Source of the DNA: Bifidobacterium thermophilum | GTDB taxonomy: Bacteria > Actinomycetota > Actinomycetes > Actinomycetales > Bifidobacteriaceae | Direction of reading: 5' to 3' | Assembly: GCA_000741495.1 (NCBI GenBank) | Contig: JGZV01000005.1 | Coordinates: forward strand, 1-64,000 | Length of the DNA stretch: 64,000 bases | In this document: piece after piece, positions 46,789 through 56,519 of the stretch | Layout of the letters: each line of letters opens with the position of its first letter | Numbering within the stretch: the stretch's first letter is position 1 | The notes under the pieces: model-generated | What the model was told of the DNA's origin: nothing | The model's database searches: none | The model's input: the letters and a program-made list of their open reading frames with translations, nothing else | Made by a program: the position numbers and the translations under genes

Positions 46789-47703
46789 ATGAGTCTAGAC
46801 ACAGCGGGAAATCCTGCCCATTTTTCATCGGCGGGTTCCCGCCAGTGTGGGACGCCGATGGTAACGATGCCACAAACCGCCAACCAGCCGCCGTCGATGC
46901 AGCCGATGCCGCCGTCGCCCATGATGCCGGTTCCGCCTGATCTCAACGCAGCCGTATCCATCCGCGGCCTGATGAAACGCTTCGGAGACAACACTGCCGT
47001 CAACGGGCTTTCACTCGATATCCCCGTCGGATCCTTCTACGGTCTGGTCGGCCCGAACGGCGCCGGAAAAACCACCACTCTCAACATGGTGACCGGCCTG
47101 CTCAAACCGGACGGCGGCATGGCCGTGATCCTCGGCAATGACGTGTGGACCGACGTCAACGCCGCAAAACGTGTCATCGGCGTCATGCCCCAGCCCGAAC
47201 AGATCTTCGACAGGCTTACAGGCCTGCAACTGCTGGTCTACTGCGGCATGTTGCGTGGCATGCCACGCGCCCAGGCGATGCAACGGGCGGGCGACCTCCT
47301 GCGAGCCTTCGACCTCACCGCCGCCGAAAACATCATGGTCGCCGACTATTCCGCCGGCATGACCAAGAAAATCTGCCTCGCCTGCGCGATGATCCACAGC
47401 CCGCGCATCCTGGTGCTCGACGAGCCCTTCGAATCGGTCGATCCGGTGTCCAGCGCCAACCTCAAAGACATCCTCATCGAATACGTCACCACCGGCGGAA
47501 CAGTCATCATTTCCTCCCATGTGATGGCGCTCGTCGAAAAAATGTGCACGCACGTCGCCATCATCAACCGTGGCGTCGTATGCGCGGCAGGAACCGTCGA
47601 ACAAGTTGCAGCGGGTGAAGACCTCGAAGACCGGTTCCTCGAACTGGTTGGCGGACGGCACGATGCTGCGCACATCGACTGGCTGAACGGAGGCGCCCGA
47701 TGA
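46789..47703 (+). CDS. ABC-2-type transporter ATPase
   Basis: 304 residues. The first 55 are proline/methionine-rich (QPMPPSPMMPVPP) and probably disordered, so a later start such as ATG 46858 is possible. The ATPase has Walker A GPNGAGKTTTLNMVTGLLKP, Q-loop GVMPQPEQIF, an unusual signature DYSAGMTKKICLACAM (YSAGM for LSGGQ), Walker B ILVLDEPFESVDP and switch SSHVMALVEKMC. The pattern is that of export systems of the DrrA/CcmA group. It overlaps the permease gene by ATGA. What is exported is unknown. Confidence 0.88.
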   Translation: MSLDTAGNPAHFSSAGSRQCGTPMVTMPQTANQPPSMQPMPPSPMMPVPPDLNAAVSIRGLMKRFGDNTAVNGLSLDIPVGSFYGLVGPNGAGKTTTLNMVTGLLKPDGGMAVILGNDVWTDVNAAKRVIGVMPQPEQIFDRLTGLQLLVYCGMLRGMPRAQAMQRAGDLLRAFDLTAAENIMVADYSAGMTKKICLACAMIHSPRILVLDEPFESVDPVSSANLKDILIEYVTTGGTVIISSHVMALVEKMCTHVAIINRGVVCAAGTVEQVAAGEDLEDRFLELVGGRHDAAHIDWLNGGAR

Positions 47704-49439
47704 CCGGAACCGCTCCTGACAGCGACACAACGCCTGCAACGCCCGCATCCGTGTCCGCAAGCATCGCGCCTGCCGCAGGTGACCGCGCGAACGGGAACCG
47801 CACGAACCACACAACAGCCAGCGTCGCCTCATTGCTCATCCGCTTGCGCTGGACCCTGACCATCGCCGCGCTACGCCACTCACCACAGCGCATCGTCGCA
47901 ATGATCATCGCCGTAATCGGCGCGCTGGGCCTCATCGCCGCGGCCATAAGCGGGGGGATCGCCCTCGGCGCCAGGCCGGATATGACCGTCGGAACGCCCG
48001 CCTGGAACACCTTCCATACTGGTGTTGTGCTGGGCGGTGCCGGTGCCATCCTCGCCGTGCTGCTGATTCAGCTGATGTACGTCGGACAGGCCAGCGCCAT
48101 GGACCCGCGTAAATTCGAACTGTTCGGCATCCCGGACCGGGAACTGACCCGCGGCCTGTTCGCCGCCGGCCTGTGCGGCATCCCTGCGATATCGGGGACA
48201 TTGGCGTTGCTTGCCTTTGCTTCGGCATACCGGCAGGCAGGGGGTGTGGTGGTTGTCGTGGCGCTGCTCGCCGCGCCCATCGCCATCGTAGTGATGCTGG
48301 CGTTATCGAAAGCGATGATTGCACTGTTTTCCGCACTGGCCGATTCGCGCCGGACACGCGGCCGAATCTACATCATCAGCATGCCGGTATTCATCCTTGC
48401 CTGCCAGCTGCCCAGCCTGCTGGTCGGTTCGGGAACAAGTGAAGCGGCATACGCGAACTACGCCACGATTATCGGGTGGACGCCGTTCGGCGCGATATTC
48501 GCCCTGCCGTTCGACACGGCAGACGGGGAGTGGGGATTGCTCGCAGCGCGTCTCATCATCGCCGCGATAACCGTAGCCTTGTGCTATCGCGTATCCTTGT
48601 GGTGCCTGGACCGGCAGCGTGTCCGCGGGGGTGCCGGGGAACAGGTGCATGTGCGTCAAGGCATCGGCATCTTCGAGTCCGTGCCCGATACGAAATCCGG
48701 TGCGATTGCGGCCCGTCTCGCCACCTACCTGCGTAAGGATCCGCGGCAACTGGTCATGTACGCCGCACCAGTGCTCATCATGCTGGTGATGCTGCTTGAG
48801 CCTGACGGTTCCCGTGACATGGTGTGGGTATCCGTCGCGATCGGCGGGCTGATGCTGGTCGCGTTGGAAGGCGATGGGGTCGCCTACGACGGGCTCGGAT
48901 TCACGCTTGAAGTGATCAGCGGCGTGCGTGGCATCGAAGATCGTAAGGGGCGCGTAGGTGTACATGTCCTGATCGTCACCGCGTATCTGACCGTTCTCGC
49001 CGTGGCATGCGCGCTGATTTCCGGCGCGTGGAAAAGCCTTGATGGATGGTCGGAATCATTGGTGTTCTGGGGGATCGGCCTGGGCCTAGGGTTCAACGCC
49101 CTCGGGGTTGCGGAAGTCATCTCCCCGGTACTCATGTACCCGATCGCCCCGCCTGACCGCCCGTTCTCCACGCCCCAAGGTCGCGCCGCCACGCAGATGC
49201 TGTTCCCGTTGGTGCAGATGATAGGATCCGTGCTGCTGATGCTGCCCACGGCTGTGGTGATGGCGGCATTGGGTTCGGCCGGAATCAACGATTTGCAACT
49301 GATGTGGGTGATTGCGGCGACGGCGTTGCTCAACGGTGTCGGCGTGCTGGCGCTGGGCACGTGGCTCGGCGGTATTGTGCTGGACGAGCGGCAGCTGAAG
49401 GTGCTCGCGACACTGCGCGATTTCGCGTCGCTGCAGTAA
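47700..49439 (+). CDS. ABC-2-type exporter membrane protein
   Basis: 579 residues with about twelve membrane segments. The N-terminal 55 residues are polar. Recognisable helices start at IVAMIIAVIGALGLIAAAIS, then ILAVLLIQLMYVGQASAMDP, FELFGIPDRELTRGLFAAGL, and later VMYAAPVLIMLVMLLEPDGS and MLFPLVQMIGSVLLMLPTAV. Such large two-half permeases pair with the ATPase encoded just upstream, overlapping by four bases. No accessory or substrate gene sits beside it, so the role (drug, peptide or lipid export) stays open. Family-B and -A hairpins follow the gene. Confidence 0.85.
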   Translation: MTGTAPDSDTTPATPASVSASIAPAAGDRANGNRTNHTTASVASLLIRLRWTLTIAALRHSPQRIVAMIIAVIGALGLIAAAISGGIALGARPDMTVGTPAWNTFHTGVVLGGAGAILAVLLIQLMYVGQASAMDPRKFELFGIPDRELTRGLFAAGLCGIPAISGTLALLAFASAYRQAGGVVVVVALLAAPIAIVVMLALSKAMIALFSALADSRRTRGRIYIISMPVFILACQLPSLLVGSGTSEAAYANYATIIGWTPFGAIFALPFDTADGEWGLLAARLIIAAITVALCYRVSLWCLDRQRVRGGAGEQVHVRQGIGIFESVPDTKSGAIAARLATYLRKDPRQLVMYAAPVLIMLVMLLEPDGSRDMVWVSVAIGGLMLVALEGDGVAYDGLGFTLEVISGVRGIEDRKGRVGVHVLIVTAYLTVLAVACALISGAWKSLDGWSESLVFWGIGLGLGFNALGVAEVISPVLMYPIAPPDRPFSTPQGRAATQMLFPLVQMIGSVLLMLPTAVVMAALGSAGINDLQLMWVIAATALLNGVGVLALGTWLGGIVLDERQLKVLATLRDFASLQ

Positions 49440-49475
49440 GCCGCAGCCGGCCTGTTGCCGCCTTCCCATATACAA

Positions 49476-49596
49476 AAACTGGTTACGCCGGAAGCATCGT
49501 CAGCGTAGCCAGTTTGTGGTATCGGTCGGAGTGTCGCACCGGTACGTATCTCTCACCTTCTGCCGACGCTGACGAGGTCGTAAGCGTCGGCAGAAG
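49476..49596. repeat. Family-B and family-A palindromes between convergent genes
   Basis: AAACTGGTTACGC (49476-49488) pairs with GCGTAGCCAGTTT (49503-49515). CTTCTGCCGACGCTGA (49557-49572) pairs with TAAGCGTCGGCAGAAG (49581-49596). The same order of B then A also occurs at 19110-19180. They sit between convergent genes and may terminate both. Confidence 0.75.
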
Positions 49597-49632
49597 CAGC
49601 AGACGGCGGTCTGGGAGCCAGACTGCTCAGGC

Positions 49633-51135
49633 TCAGGCTTGCGGTGCGCTCGCAGCGGCGCCTGCGTTCTTGCGAGAGACGGTCAGCTGGTAGGCGACCA
49701 GCAGTACGGCAAGCCAGATAGGGCCGATGATGACGGCCACACGGTAACTGGGGGAGAAGCACATGAGCACAACCACGAGCGCCATGAATGCGAGCACCAG
49801 CCACGGCGTGACCTTGGCGAGCGGCAGTTTGAAATGAATCGCATCCAGCGCCTCCTGCCCGCTGCGCCCGGCGAGCTCGTTCGGCCCATCCCCGGCGGCG
49901 ACGGCTTTGCGGAAGTGCATTTCGGTGAGCATGATCATCGACCAGTTGATCACCGCGGCAATCGTGGCGATACTCATCAGGTAATTGAACGCGAACTGCG
50001 GCCACAGGAACACCACGACCACGGCGATCACCGTGATTGCAGCCGAGGTCAGCACCGCCGCGGCAGGCACGCCACGCTTGTTCAGACGGCCAAGATACGC
50101 GGGAGCGTTGCCTTGCTTCGCCAACGAATATAACATGCGCGAATTTGAATACAAGCCGGAATTATAGACGCTCATCACAGCGGTCAGGCATACGAAGTTG
50201 AGGATGCCTGCGGCCGCGTGCACGCCCACGGAATCGAAAATCTGCACGAACGGGCTGGACTTGCCGTCGATCGTGTTCCACGGCACCACCGCCATGATCA
50301 CGCCGAGCGCGGCGACATAGAAGACCAGGATGCGCCAGATCACGCCGTTCGTCGCCTTCGGGATGGTGGTGCGCGGATCCTCCGCCTCGCCTGCGGTCAC
50401 ACCGATGAGCTCGGTGCCGCCGAAGCTGAACATCACCACGCACAAAGCCATGAGCAGGCCGGCCCATTGGCCGTCATGGCCGCGGGACAGCAGGCCGTGG
50501 GGCATGAACCCGCCGCCGATCGTGAACCAGTTCGCGAAGGACGCCCGCACGCCGGACACGCCCGGAATCCCCATAATGATCACCGCAAGGCCGCCGACGA
50601 TCATCGCCAATACCGCGGCGATCTTGATAATCGCGAACCAGAACTCAAACTCACCGAACTTCGAGACACCCATGAGGTTCATCGCCGTGATCAGCACCAG
50701 GAAGAACGCCGCGGACGCCCATTGCGGAATCGCCGGGAACCAGTAGTTCACGAACGAGCCGACCACCGCAAGCTCGACCATCGATACGAGAATGTAGTTG
50801 AACCAGTAGTTCCATCCGGATATGAAGCCCGCCCGCTTCGACCAGTAGCGGGTCGCATAGTAGCTGAACGCGCCGGCTTTCGGCTCCTCGACGCTCATCT
50901 CGGACATCGCGCGCACAATCAGGAAGATCGCCAGGCCGCCGATGATGTACGCGAGCAGAATGCTCGGCCCCGCAAGGTTGATGGATTCACTCGACCCGTA
51001 GAACAGGCCCGTGCCGATGGCACCGCCCAACGCAATAAGCTGGATATGCCGGTTTTTCAATGATTTATGCAGGCTCGGCGGTTGGGTATCCCCATCCGGC
51101 TTGGCTTGTGGTGTCTCAGTATTCTGATTGCTCAT
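49633..51135 (-). CDS. Amino-acid permease, APC superfamily (AAT family)
   Basis: 500 residues, twelve helices. The first helix carries the family motif HIQLIALGGAIGTGLFYGSS, followed by YIIGGLAIFLIVRAMSEMSV and GAFSYYATRYWSKRAGFISG; VMFSFGGTELIGVTAGEAED is helix 6, and YNSGLYSNSRMLYSLAKQGN helix 8. This is the AroP/GabP/LysP-type group of proton symporters; the particular amino acid cannot be read from the sequence. I start at 51135 because the first conserved residues follow soon after; ATG 51165 is possible. Both N- and C-termini are polar. Confidence 0.9.
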   Translation of the reverse strand: MSNQNTETPQAKPDGDTQPPSLHKSLKNRHIQLIALGGAIGTGLFYGSSESINLAGPSILLAYIIGGLAIFLIVRAMSEMSVEEPKAGAFSYYATRYWSKRAGFISGWNYWFNYILVSMVELAVVGSFVNYWFPAIPQWASAAFFLVLITAMNLMGVSKFGEFEFWFAIIKIAAVLAMIVGGLAVIIMGIPGVSGVRASFANWFTIGGGFMPHGLLSRGHDGQWAGLLMALCVVMFSFGGTELIGVTAGEAEDPRTTIPKATNGVIWRILVFYVAALGVIMAVVPWNTIDGKSSPFVQIFDSVGVHAAAGILNFVCLTAVMSVYNSGLYSNSRMLYSLAKQGNAPAYLGRLNKRGVPAAAVLTSAAITVIAVVVVFLWPQFAFNYLMSIATIAAVINWSMIMLTEMHFRKAVAAGDGPNELAGRSGQEALDAIHFKLPLAKVTPWLVLAFMALVVVLMCFSPSYRVAVIIGPIWLAVLLVAYQLTVSRKNAGAAASAPQA

Positions 51136-51350
51136 ACTGTTCTCTGCTGTCCTCTCTGAATGCACGCCTGTCGACGTTGGTGCACGTGGCGAACGGTGAC
51201 ATTGTAACGCTGCCGTACAAGGTTGGCGGGGATTCGTCCAAGGCTCCGGTGGCGTGTCGATGCTCGACTATCATGCTGTCGTGACGCCGCACCATCGTTG
51301 TCTACTGGCGCAAATCGCCGGTTTTCCGCCGAAGCGACGATAATGACGGT

Positions 51351-52865
51351 ATGACCGTCGATCTTGTTTCGCTCACCATCATCATGCTCGTGGCGGTGCT
51401 GTGCCCCGTCATCGTGCAGCTCATCCCCGGCAAACCCGTGCCGCAGACCGTATTGCTGCTGCTTGCCGGAGCGCTGCTGGGGCCGCATATGTTCGGCATC
51501 ATCCAGGTGAGCGACTCGGTGGAACTGCTCAGCGAACTGGGTCTCGCGTTCCTGTTCCTGCTTGCCGGCTACGAGATCGATCCCAAGCAGTTGAGCGGGC
51601 ATCAGGGACGGGTAGGGCTCGCCACGTGGGCGGCGACCTTCGTGCTCGCGTTCGCGGTGATCATGTTCGTGCCGTATTTCAAACAGCATGACATGACCGG
51701 CATGGCGGCGGTGATCACGCTCACCACGACCGCGCTCGGCACGCTGATGCCGATCCTCAAAGAGCGCGGGCTTGAAGGCACGCCGGTCGGCGACGCGGTC
51801 GTCGCCTACGGCACGTGGGGCGAGCTATGCCCGGTACTGATGATGGCGGTGCTGCTGTCCACGCGCTCGCAATGGCAGACCTTCCTCACGCTCGCCGTGT
51901 TCGCCACGATTTGCGTGGTCGCGGCGCTCGTGCCGGCGCAGGCGCGCAAGGCGGGCAACCGGTTCTATCGGCTCGTGACCAAGCATTCGAACATCTCCGA
52001 GCAGGTGCTCATGCGGCTGACCGTGCTGCTGCTCATCACACTGGTGACGGTGTCCGCGATTTTCGACCTTGATGTGGTGTTGGGCGCGTTCGCCGCCGGA
52101 TTCATTCTGCGATACGTGATTCCGGAAGGCTCACAAACGCTGGAAACGCGGCTTGACGGCATTTCGTACGGTTTCTTCATCCCGATTTTCTTTGTCGTTT
52201 CAGGTGCGGCGATTGATTTGCGTGCGGTCGGCGGCAATCCCGGCCTGCTGATTGTGTTCATCATTATGTTGATGCTGATTCGTGCGGTGCCTGTATACAT
52301 CGCCATGTCGATCGACCGTAAGGCGAATCCGATGTCGTCGCATCATCGTGTGACTGTCGCCGTGTACTGCGCTACCGCGTTGCCGCTGATTGTCGCGGTA
52401 ACGACGGTTGCGGTCAAGGCGGGCACCATGCAGCAGATGACCGCATCCACGCTGGTCGCCGCCGGTGCGGTGACGGTGTTCCTCATGCCGCTGCTCGCGG
52501 GGCTGACCTACCGGGTGGCGGATGTGCACCCGGTGACCGCAATCGGTGAGATCGCGCACGACCCGCATGAATATCGGCAGATTCTGCACGAGCATATGGA
52601 AATGGCGCATCTGCTGAGGCACGCGGAACGGTTGGACGTGTTCGTCGCGCGCATGGATACGCTGCCGCCGGCTGCGAGTGCCGCTGATGCGAAACTGCGG
52701 GCGGAACTGGTGCAGCGTGCCGAACGTGAGCGTGACCGGTGCTTGCGCGAGTTGGGTGTTGATCCGGCGACCGCGCACGAGTATCGGGAGCGTGCGGCAA
52801 AGCGTTGGCGTCAGGCGCGAGAGCGAGCTGAAACCCCAGCATCTGGCGGCGATGCTGTGAACTGA
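51351..52865 (+). CDS. Cation/proton antiporter, CPA2 (Kef) type
   Basis: 504 residues. About twelve helices cover residues 1-395: VPQTVLLLLAGALLGPHMFG, ELLSELGLAFLFLLAGYEID with the conserved acidic turn, VITLTTTALGTLMPILKERG, FDLDVVLGAFAAGFILRYVI and GFFIPIFFVVSGAAIDL. The C-terminal 100 residues are cytoplasmic and helical (EYRQILHEHMEMAHLLRHAE), with many E, R and A, not a TrkA-N domain. It probably exchanges potassium or sodium for protons. The gene is divergent from the amino-acid permease, so the roughly 215-bp gap holds two promoters. Confidence 0.9.
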   Translation: MTVDLVSLTIIMLVAVLCPVIVQLIPGKPVPQTVLLLLAGALLGPHMFGIIQVSDSVELLSELGLAFLFLLAGYEIDPKQLSGHQGRVGLATWAATFVLAFAVIMFVPYFKQHDMTGMAAVITLTTTALGTLMPILKERGLEGTPVGDAVVAYGTWGELCPVLMMAVLLSTRSQWQTFLTLAVFATICVVAALVPAQARKAGNRFYRLVTKHSNISEQVLMRLTVLLLITLVTVSAIFDLDVVLGAFAAGFILRYVIPEGSQTLETRLDGISYGFFIPIFFVVSGAAIDLRAVGGNPGLLIVFIIMLMLIRAVPVYIAMSIDRKANPMSSHHRVTVAVYCATALPLIVAVTTVAVKAGTMQQMTASTLVAAGAVTVFLMPLLAGLTYRVADVHPVTAIGEIAHDPHEYRQILHEHMEMAHLLRHAERLDVFVARMDTLPPAASAADAKLRAELVQRAERERDRCLRELGVDPATAHEYRERAAKRWRQARERAETPASGGDAVN

Positions 52866-52924
52866 TTCTGCCGACAGGGCGTGTCGGTGCGGGTGTGTGT
52901 GCCGGGGTTGCCCGCGCCGTGGGT

Positions 52925-53093
52925 TTGTGATGATTGGCTCACACGGTGGCCGGTTGAGTGGCCGGATTCGCTGGTTTTGGCGGGTGTGGGGGCCACTTTG
53001 TGAGGATCGGCTCACAAAGTGGCGGGTCGGGTGGCTGGATTTGCCTGATTCGACGGCTGTAGGTGCGGGTTTGTGAGGATTGGCTCACAAACC
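52925..53093. repeat. Three family-C palindromes in tandem
   Basis: Stems at 52925-52942, 52992-53023 (GCCACTTTGTGAG / CTCACAAAGTGGC, 13 bp perfect) and 53068-53093 (GGTTTGTGAG / CTCACAAACC). Loops keep the same asymmetric GAT(T/C)GG. They lie between convergent genes. Confidence 0.8.
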
Positions 53094-53112
53094 GACCGGT
53101 TCCGACGGTTTG

Positions 53113-54165
53113 TCATCGGGCTGACCGGTCGTCCGGTGTGCGTCCGGTGGTGTCGCGCAGTATCAAGGTCGCCGGCACGAGCTCGTGCGCGTGCTCGAGG
53201 GTCTCACCGCGCAGCAGCGCCAAGACCTTGCGTGCTGCCGCATTGCCGAGTTCGACCGGATTCTGGTGCAACGTCGTCAGGTCAAGGGTGCGCGAGACTG
53301 GCGCGTCGTCGAAGCCCATGATGGAAAAGTCGCGTGGCGCCGCCAAATGCTGCCGTCGCAGCTCCTTGTACACCGCGGCCGTGAACTCGTCGGTCTCGCC
53401 CATGATGCCGGTCGGGTGCTGCTCACACGACAGCAGCCTCGCCACAATCCCAGCGGCGGTCACGTCCAACATGGCAGGGGTCGTGTCATGGTGATCGGCC
53501 CCGATCATCACGATGTCGTCATCGCCGTACCCGGCTTCCGCGGCGGCAGTCCGGAACGCGGCCACGCGCGTCGAAGTGCCGTAGACCATGTCGTGGGGAA
53601 TGTAGTCGTGCACGAAGGCGATGCGACGGTGGCCGAGCGAACGCAGCAGCTGCACGCCTGAGGTGATGGCGGTGACGTTGTCGATGCCGATGGAGGCGTC
53701 GAATCCGGCGGTTGACGGTGAGTTCAGGCCTACGACGGGCATGCCGAGCGCGGAAAGCTGGTCGTGAAGCGCGGTGTTGAATTCGAAGGATGTGATGATG
53801 ATCGCGTCGGCGTTGCGGTCGCGTGGCAGGTCGCGGAAGAAGCGGTCGAGCTGCTCGCGGTTCATGACGAAAGCCGGGATGGTGTCGTAGCCTTCCGGAG
53901 CGAGGACATCGTAGACACCTTGCAGCACGGATGCGTTGAACCAGGTGTTCAACGGCCCGGAGACGAGCAGCAGTACGCGCATGGTTCGGCCGGATGCGAG
54001 GGTTGATGCGCTTTTCGACAGGGTGAAGTTCAAGGATTCCGCTGCCTGCTCGACTTTTGCCCGTGTCGCGGGGCTTACGTTCGCGCTGCCCCTGAGCGCG
54101 CGGGATACGGTGGCTTGCGATACGCCTGCCGCCGCCGCTACGTCGCTGATTGTCGCCCTTGCCAT
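53113..54165 (-). CDS. LacI-family regulator of the alpha-glucosidase locus
   Basis: 350 residues. HTH ATISDVAAAAGVSQATVSRA and hinge NFTLSKSASTLASGRTMRVL, then the effector domain: FNASVLQGVYDVLAPEGYDT, ADAIIITSFEFNTALHDQ, HRRIAFVHDYIPHDMVYGTS, FSIMGFDDAPVSRTLDLTTL and ATLILRDTTGRTPD at the end. The start at 54165 has AAGGAGC upstream; an earlier frame start lies in the promoter region. It is divergent from the alpha-glucosidase gene, with the site TGAAAGCGCTATCA in the shared region, so it probably represses that gene until an alpha-glucoside binds. Confidence 0.92.
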   Translation of the reverse strand: MARATISDVAAAAGVSQATVSRALRGSANVSPATRAKVEQAAESLNFTLSKSASTLASGRTMRVLLLVSGPLNTWFNASVLQGVYDVLAPEGYDTIPAFVMNREQLDRFFRDLPRDRNADAIIITSFEFNTALHDQLSALGMPVVGLNSPSTAGFDASIGIDNVTAITSGVQLLRSLGHRRIAFVHDYIPHDMVYGTSTRVAAFRTAAAEAGYGDDDIVMIGADHHDTTPAMLDVTAAGIVARLLSCEQHPTGIMGETDEFTAAVYKELRRQHLAAPRDFSIMGFDDAPVSRTLDLTTLHQNPVELGNAAARKVLALLRGETLEHAHELVPATLILRDTTGRTPDDRSAR

Positions 54166-54245
54166 GGTGCTCCTTGCTTGTTGACCGCTTCCATAGTATC
54201 GAAACCGTTGGAACATATGACAACACGCGGCGGAAATCAAGATAT

Positions 54246-54274
54246 TTGTGCGGTCGTAATGAAAGCGCTATCAT
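54246..54274 (+). promoter_or_regulatory. Promoter and overlapping operator of the alpha-glucosidase gene
   Basis: -35 TTGTGC (54246-54251), 17-bp spacer, -10 TATCAT (54269-54274). The cre/LacI-like operator TGAAAGCGCTATCA (54260-54273) covers the -10. An approximately 190-nt untranslated leader follows. Confidence 0.6.
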
Positions 54275-54471
54275 TATGTTGCAATACAACGACTTGTCAC
54301 GGGTGACGGCGGCTCTCCAACTTCCCGACATCACCCACGGCAAGACGCAAGAATCACGAGAAACGTACGTTTCCGGCCAGTGAGGCCGGCGAAGGATGTA
54401 ACCGCTGTCATCGTGGTGGCGCAGTCGAGTCATGCTCCCATCACCATGACCTAGCGTAGAAAGGAAAGCGC

Positions 54472-56277
54472 ATGGCAGAACGCAAGTCCTCACAGAGCGC
54501 CCAGGAATCCGCGGCCTCGGATCGTGCCGCGGCGGCATGGTGGCATCAGGCGGTGGTCTATCAGGTGTATCCGCGCTCGTTCAAAGACACCACCGGTTCC
54601 GGTCTCGGCGATATCGCAGGCGTCACCAGTCGCGTCGACTACCTGAAGCAACTGGGTGTTGACGCGATTTGGCTCAGTCCCTTCTACCCGAGTCAGCTCG
54701 CCGACGGCGGATATGACGTGGACGATTACCGCAATGTCGACCCGAAACTCGGCACGATGGACGATTTCGACAAACTCGCCGAAACCGCGCACGAGGCCGG
54801 TATCAAGATCGTCGTCGATATCGTTCCCAACCATTCTTCCAACCTGCACCCCTGGTTCAAGGCAGCGCTTACGGCTGGTCCGGGCTCGCCGGAACGTGAC
54901 CGCTACATCTTCCGTGACGGCCGCGGCGAGCATGGCGAACTGCCACCCACCGACTGGGTGTCCCATTTCGGCGGCCCCGCGTGGACGCGCGTGCCTGACG
55001 GCCAGTGGTATCTGCACCTGTTCACCGTGGAGCAGCCCGACTGGAACTGGAAGAACCCGGATGTGCAGGCGGACTTCATCAAAACCCTGCGTTTTTGGCT
55101 TGATCACGGCGCTGACGGCTTCCGCGTCGATGTTGCGCACGGCCTGTGCAAGGACCTCGACCGCGACAATCTCGACCAGTGGAGCGTCACCCCGCCAAGC
55201 CTGCCCGCCGACGGCAGCCATCCGCTGTACGACCGCGACGACGTGCATCAGATTTACCGCGAGTGGCGCAAGGTGTTCAACGAGTATGACCCGCCGGCAT
55301 TCGCCGTGGCCGAGGCGTGGGTTAATCCCGCGCGGCAGTATCTGTATGCGTCCGACGACGAGCTCGGCCAGGTGTTCAACTTCGAGTTCGCGAAGAAGAA
55401 CTGGGTGCGTGACGACATGCATCAGGCGATTGAGGAGGGCTTGGAAGCGGCGCGTCGTTCCGGATCGACGGCCACATGGGTGATGAGCAACCATGATGTG
55501 CCGCGTCACGCCAGTCGTTACGCCTTGCCGCAGGTGCCGAGCCTGAGGCACCATCAGCTTGCGCATGACTGGCTGCTGCGTGACGGCACCAGTTATCACG
55601 AGAATCGTGAAGTAGGCACGCGTCGCGCGCGGGCTGCAATTCTGATGGAACTCGCGTTGCCCGGTTCGGCGTACCTGTACCAGGGCGAAGAGCTCGGCCT
55701 GTTCGAGGTCGCTGATATTCCGTGGGACAAGCTCGAGGATCCGACCGCGCGCAATAGTGAGCGTGCGGCCAAGGACAAGGGGCGCGACGGATGCCGCGTC
55801 CCCCTGCCATGGGTCGCCGCCGACGGGGTCGAGGGGTCGTTCGGCTTCTCGCCTCGCGTGAAATCCGTGGGTGCCGGTGTTTTCGCCGATCAGGCCGGGC
55901 AGCCGTCGGAGCCGGCGCACCTGCCGCAGCCCGCATGGTTCGCTGATTTCGCCGCCGATCGTGAGAGCGCGCAGCCGGAGTCGATGCTGAACCTGTACCG
56001 CAGGGCGTTGGCGTTGCGCCATGAGCTGATGCCGGCCGACACAACGTTGACTTGGCTGGATGAAGACCGCCCGTCTGACGTGCCGGATGGCGCTGATGGC
56101 CAGCACGGCGGCGTGATTGCCTACCGTCGGTCCAACGGCTGGGCGAGTGTGACCAATTTCAGCGCGGAACCTGTCGCATTGCCGGCGGGTGAGGTGCTGC
56201 TCACCTCCAGCGAGCTGTGCTCCGACGGACGGCTGCCGCAAGACACCACCGCCTGGCTACGGCTGAACCAGGACTGA
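54472..56277 (+). CDS. aglA: Alpha-glucosidase, GH13
   Basis: 601 residues of the actinobacterial alpha-glucosidase group that cleaves short alpha-glucosides (maltose, isomaltose, sucrose, panose and the like); cytoplasmic. WWHQAVVYQVYPRSFKDTTG starts the barrel, VDIVPNHSS is region I, GFRVDVAHG supplies the nucleophile Asp220, AVAEAW the acid/base Glu281, and MSNHDVPRHASRY the third Asp342. GSAYLYQGEELGLFEV closes the barrel, and a beta-sandwich C-terminus follows. AGAAAGGAAAGCGC precedes the ATG. Its stop codon lies inside the second operator copy at 56275. The exact linkage preference is not decided by sequence alone. Confidence 0.95.
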   Translation: MAERKSSQSAQESAASDRAAAAWWHQAVVYQVYPRSFKDTTGSGLGDIAGVTSRVDYLKQLGVDAIWLSPFYPSQLADGGYDVDDYRNVDPKLGTMDDFDKLAETAHEAGIKIVVDIVPNHSSNLHPWFKAALTAGPGSPERDRYIFRDGRGEHGELPPTDWVSHFGGPAWTRVPDGQWYLHLFTVEQPDWNWKNPDVQADFIKTLRFWLDHGADGFRVDVAHGLCKDLDRDNLDQWSVTPPSLPADGSHPLYDRDDVHQIYREWRKVFNEYDPPAFAVAEAWVNPARQYLYASDDELGQVFNFEFAKKNWVRDDMHQAIEEGLEAARRSGSTATWVMSNHDVPRHASRYALPQVPSLRHHQLAHDWLLRDGTSYHENREVGTRRARAAILMELALPGSAYLYQGEELGLFEVADIPWDKLEDPTARNSERAAKDKGRDGCRVPLPWVAADGVEGSFGFSPRVKSVGAGVFADQAGQPSEPAHLPQPAWFADFAADRESAQPESMLNLYRRALALRHELMPADTTLTWLDEDRPSDVPDGADGQHGGVIAYRRSNGWASVTNFSAEPVALPAGEVLLTSSELCSDGRLPQDTTAWLRLNQD

Positions 56278-56288
56278 TAGCGCTTTCA
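56275..56288. promoter_or_regulatory. Second operator copy, before the sugar-binding protein gene
   Basis: TGATAGCGCTTTCA, the exact reverse complement of 54260-54273, beginning at the alpha-glucosidase stop codon and 231 bp before the next gene. Confidence 0.7.
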
Positions 56289-56519
56289 TCGCTGGCTGGG
56301 GGTGATGCCCATATCAGGGCATTCCTCCGGCCGGCAGCCCCCGTTGCGCCCCTGCTGTCGTATTATCGGCGCTTCGGCCGCAATTGATATCCATCGTCAG
56401 CATTTGTTGCTCTTCCTGTCCGCAACGGCAACGATGCCGGGCGAATCTGCCGTTATTACTTTATCCGTCCACCACAAGTGCGGCATCAACCGCAGTTCAT
56501 CAGCAACAAAGGAGTCATC

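Noticed and set aside
54490..56241. Long minus-strand frame of 583 codons
   Set aside because: It is the antisense of the alpha-glucosidase gene with arginine/histidine-rich, non-family composition; high GC makes such shadows common.
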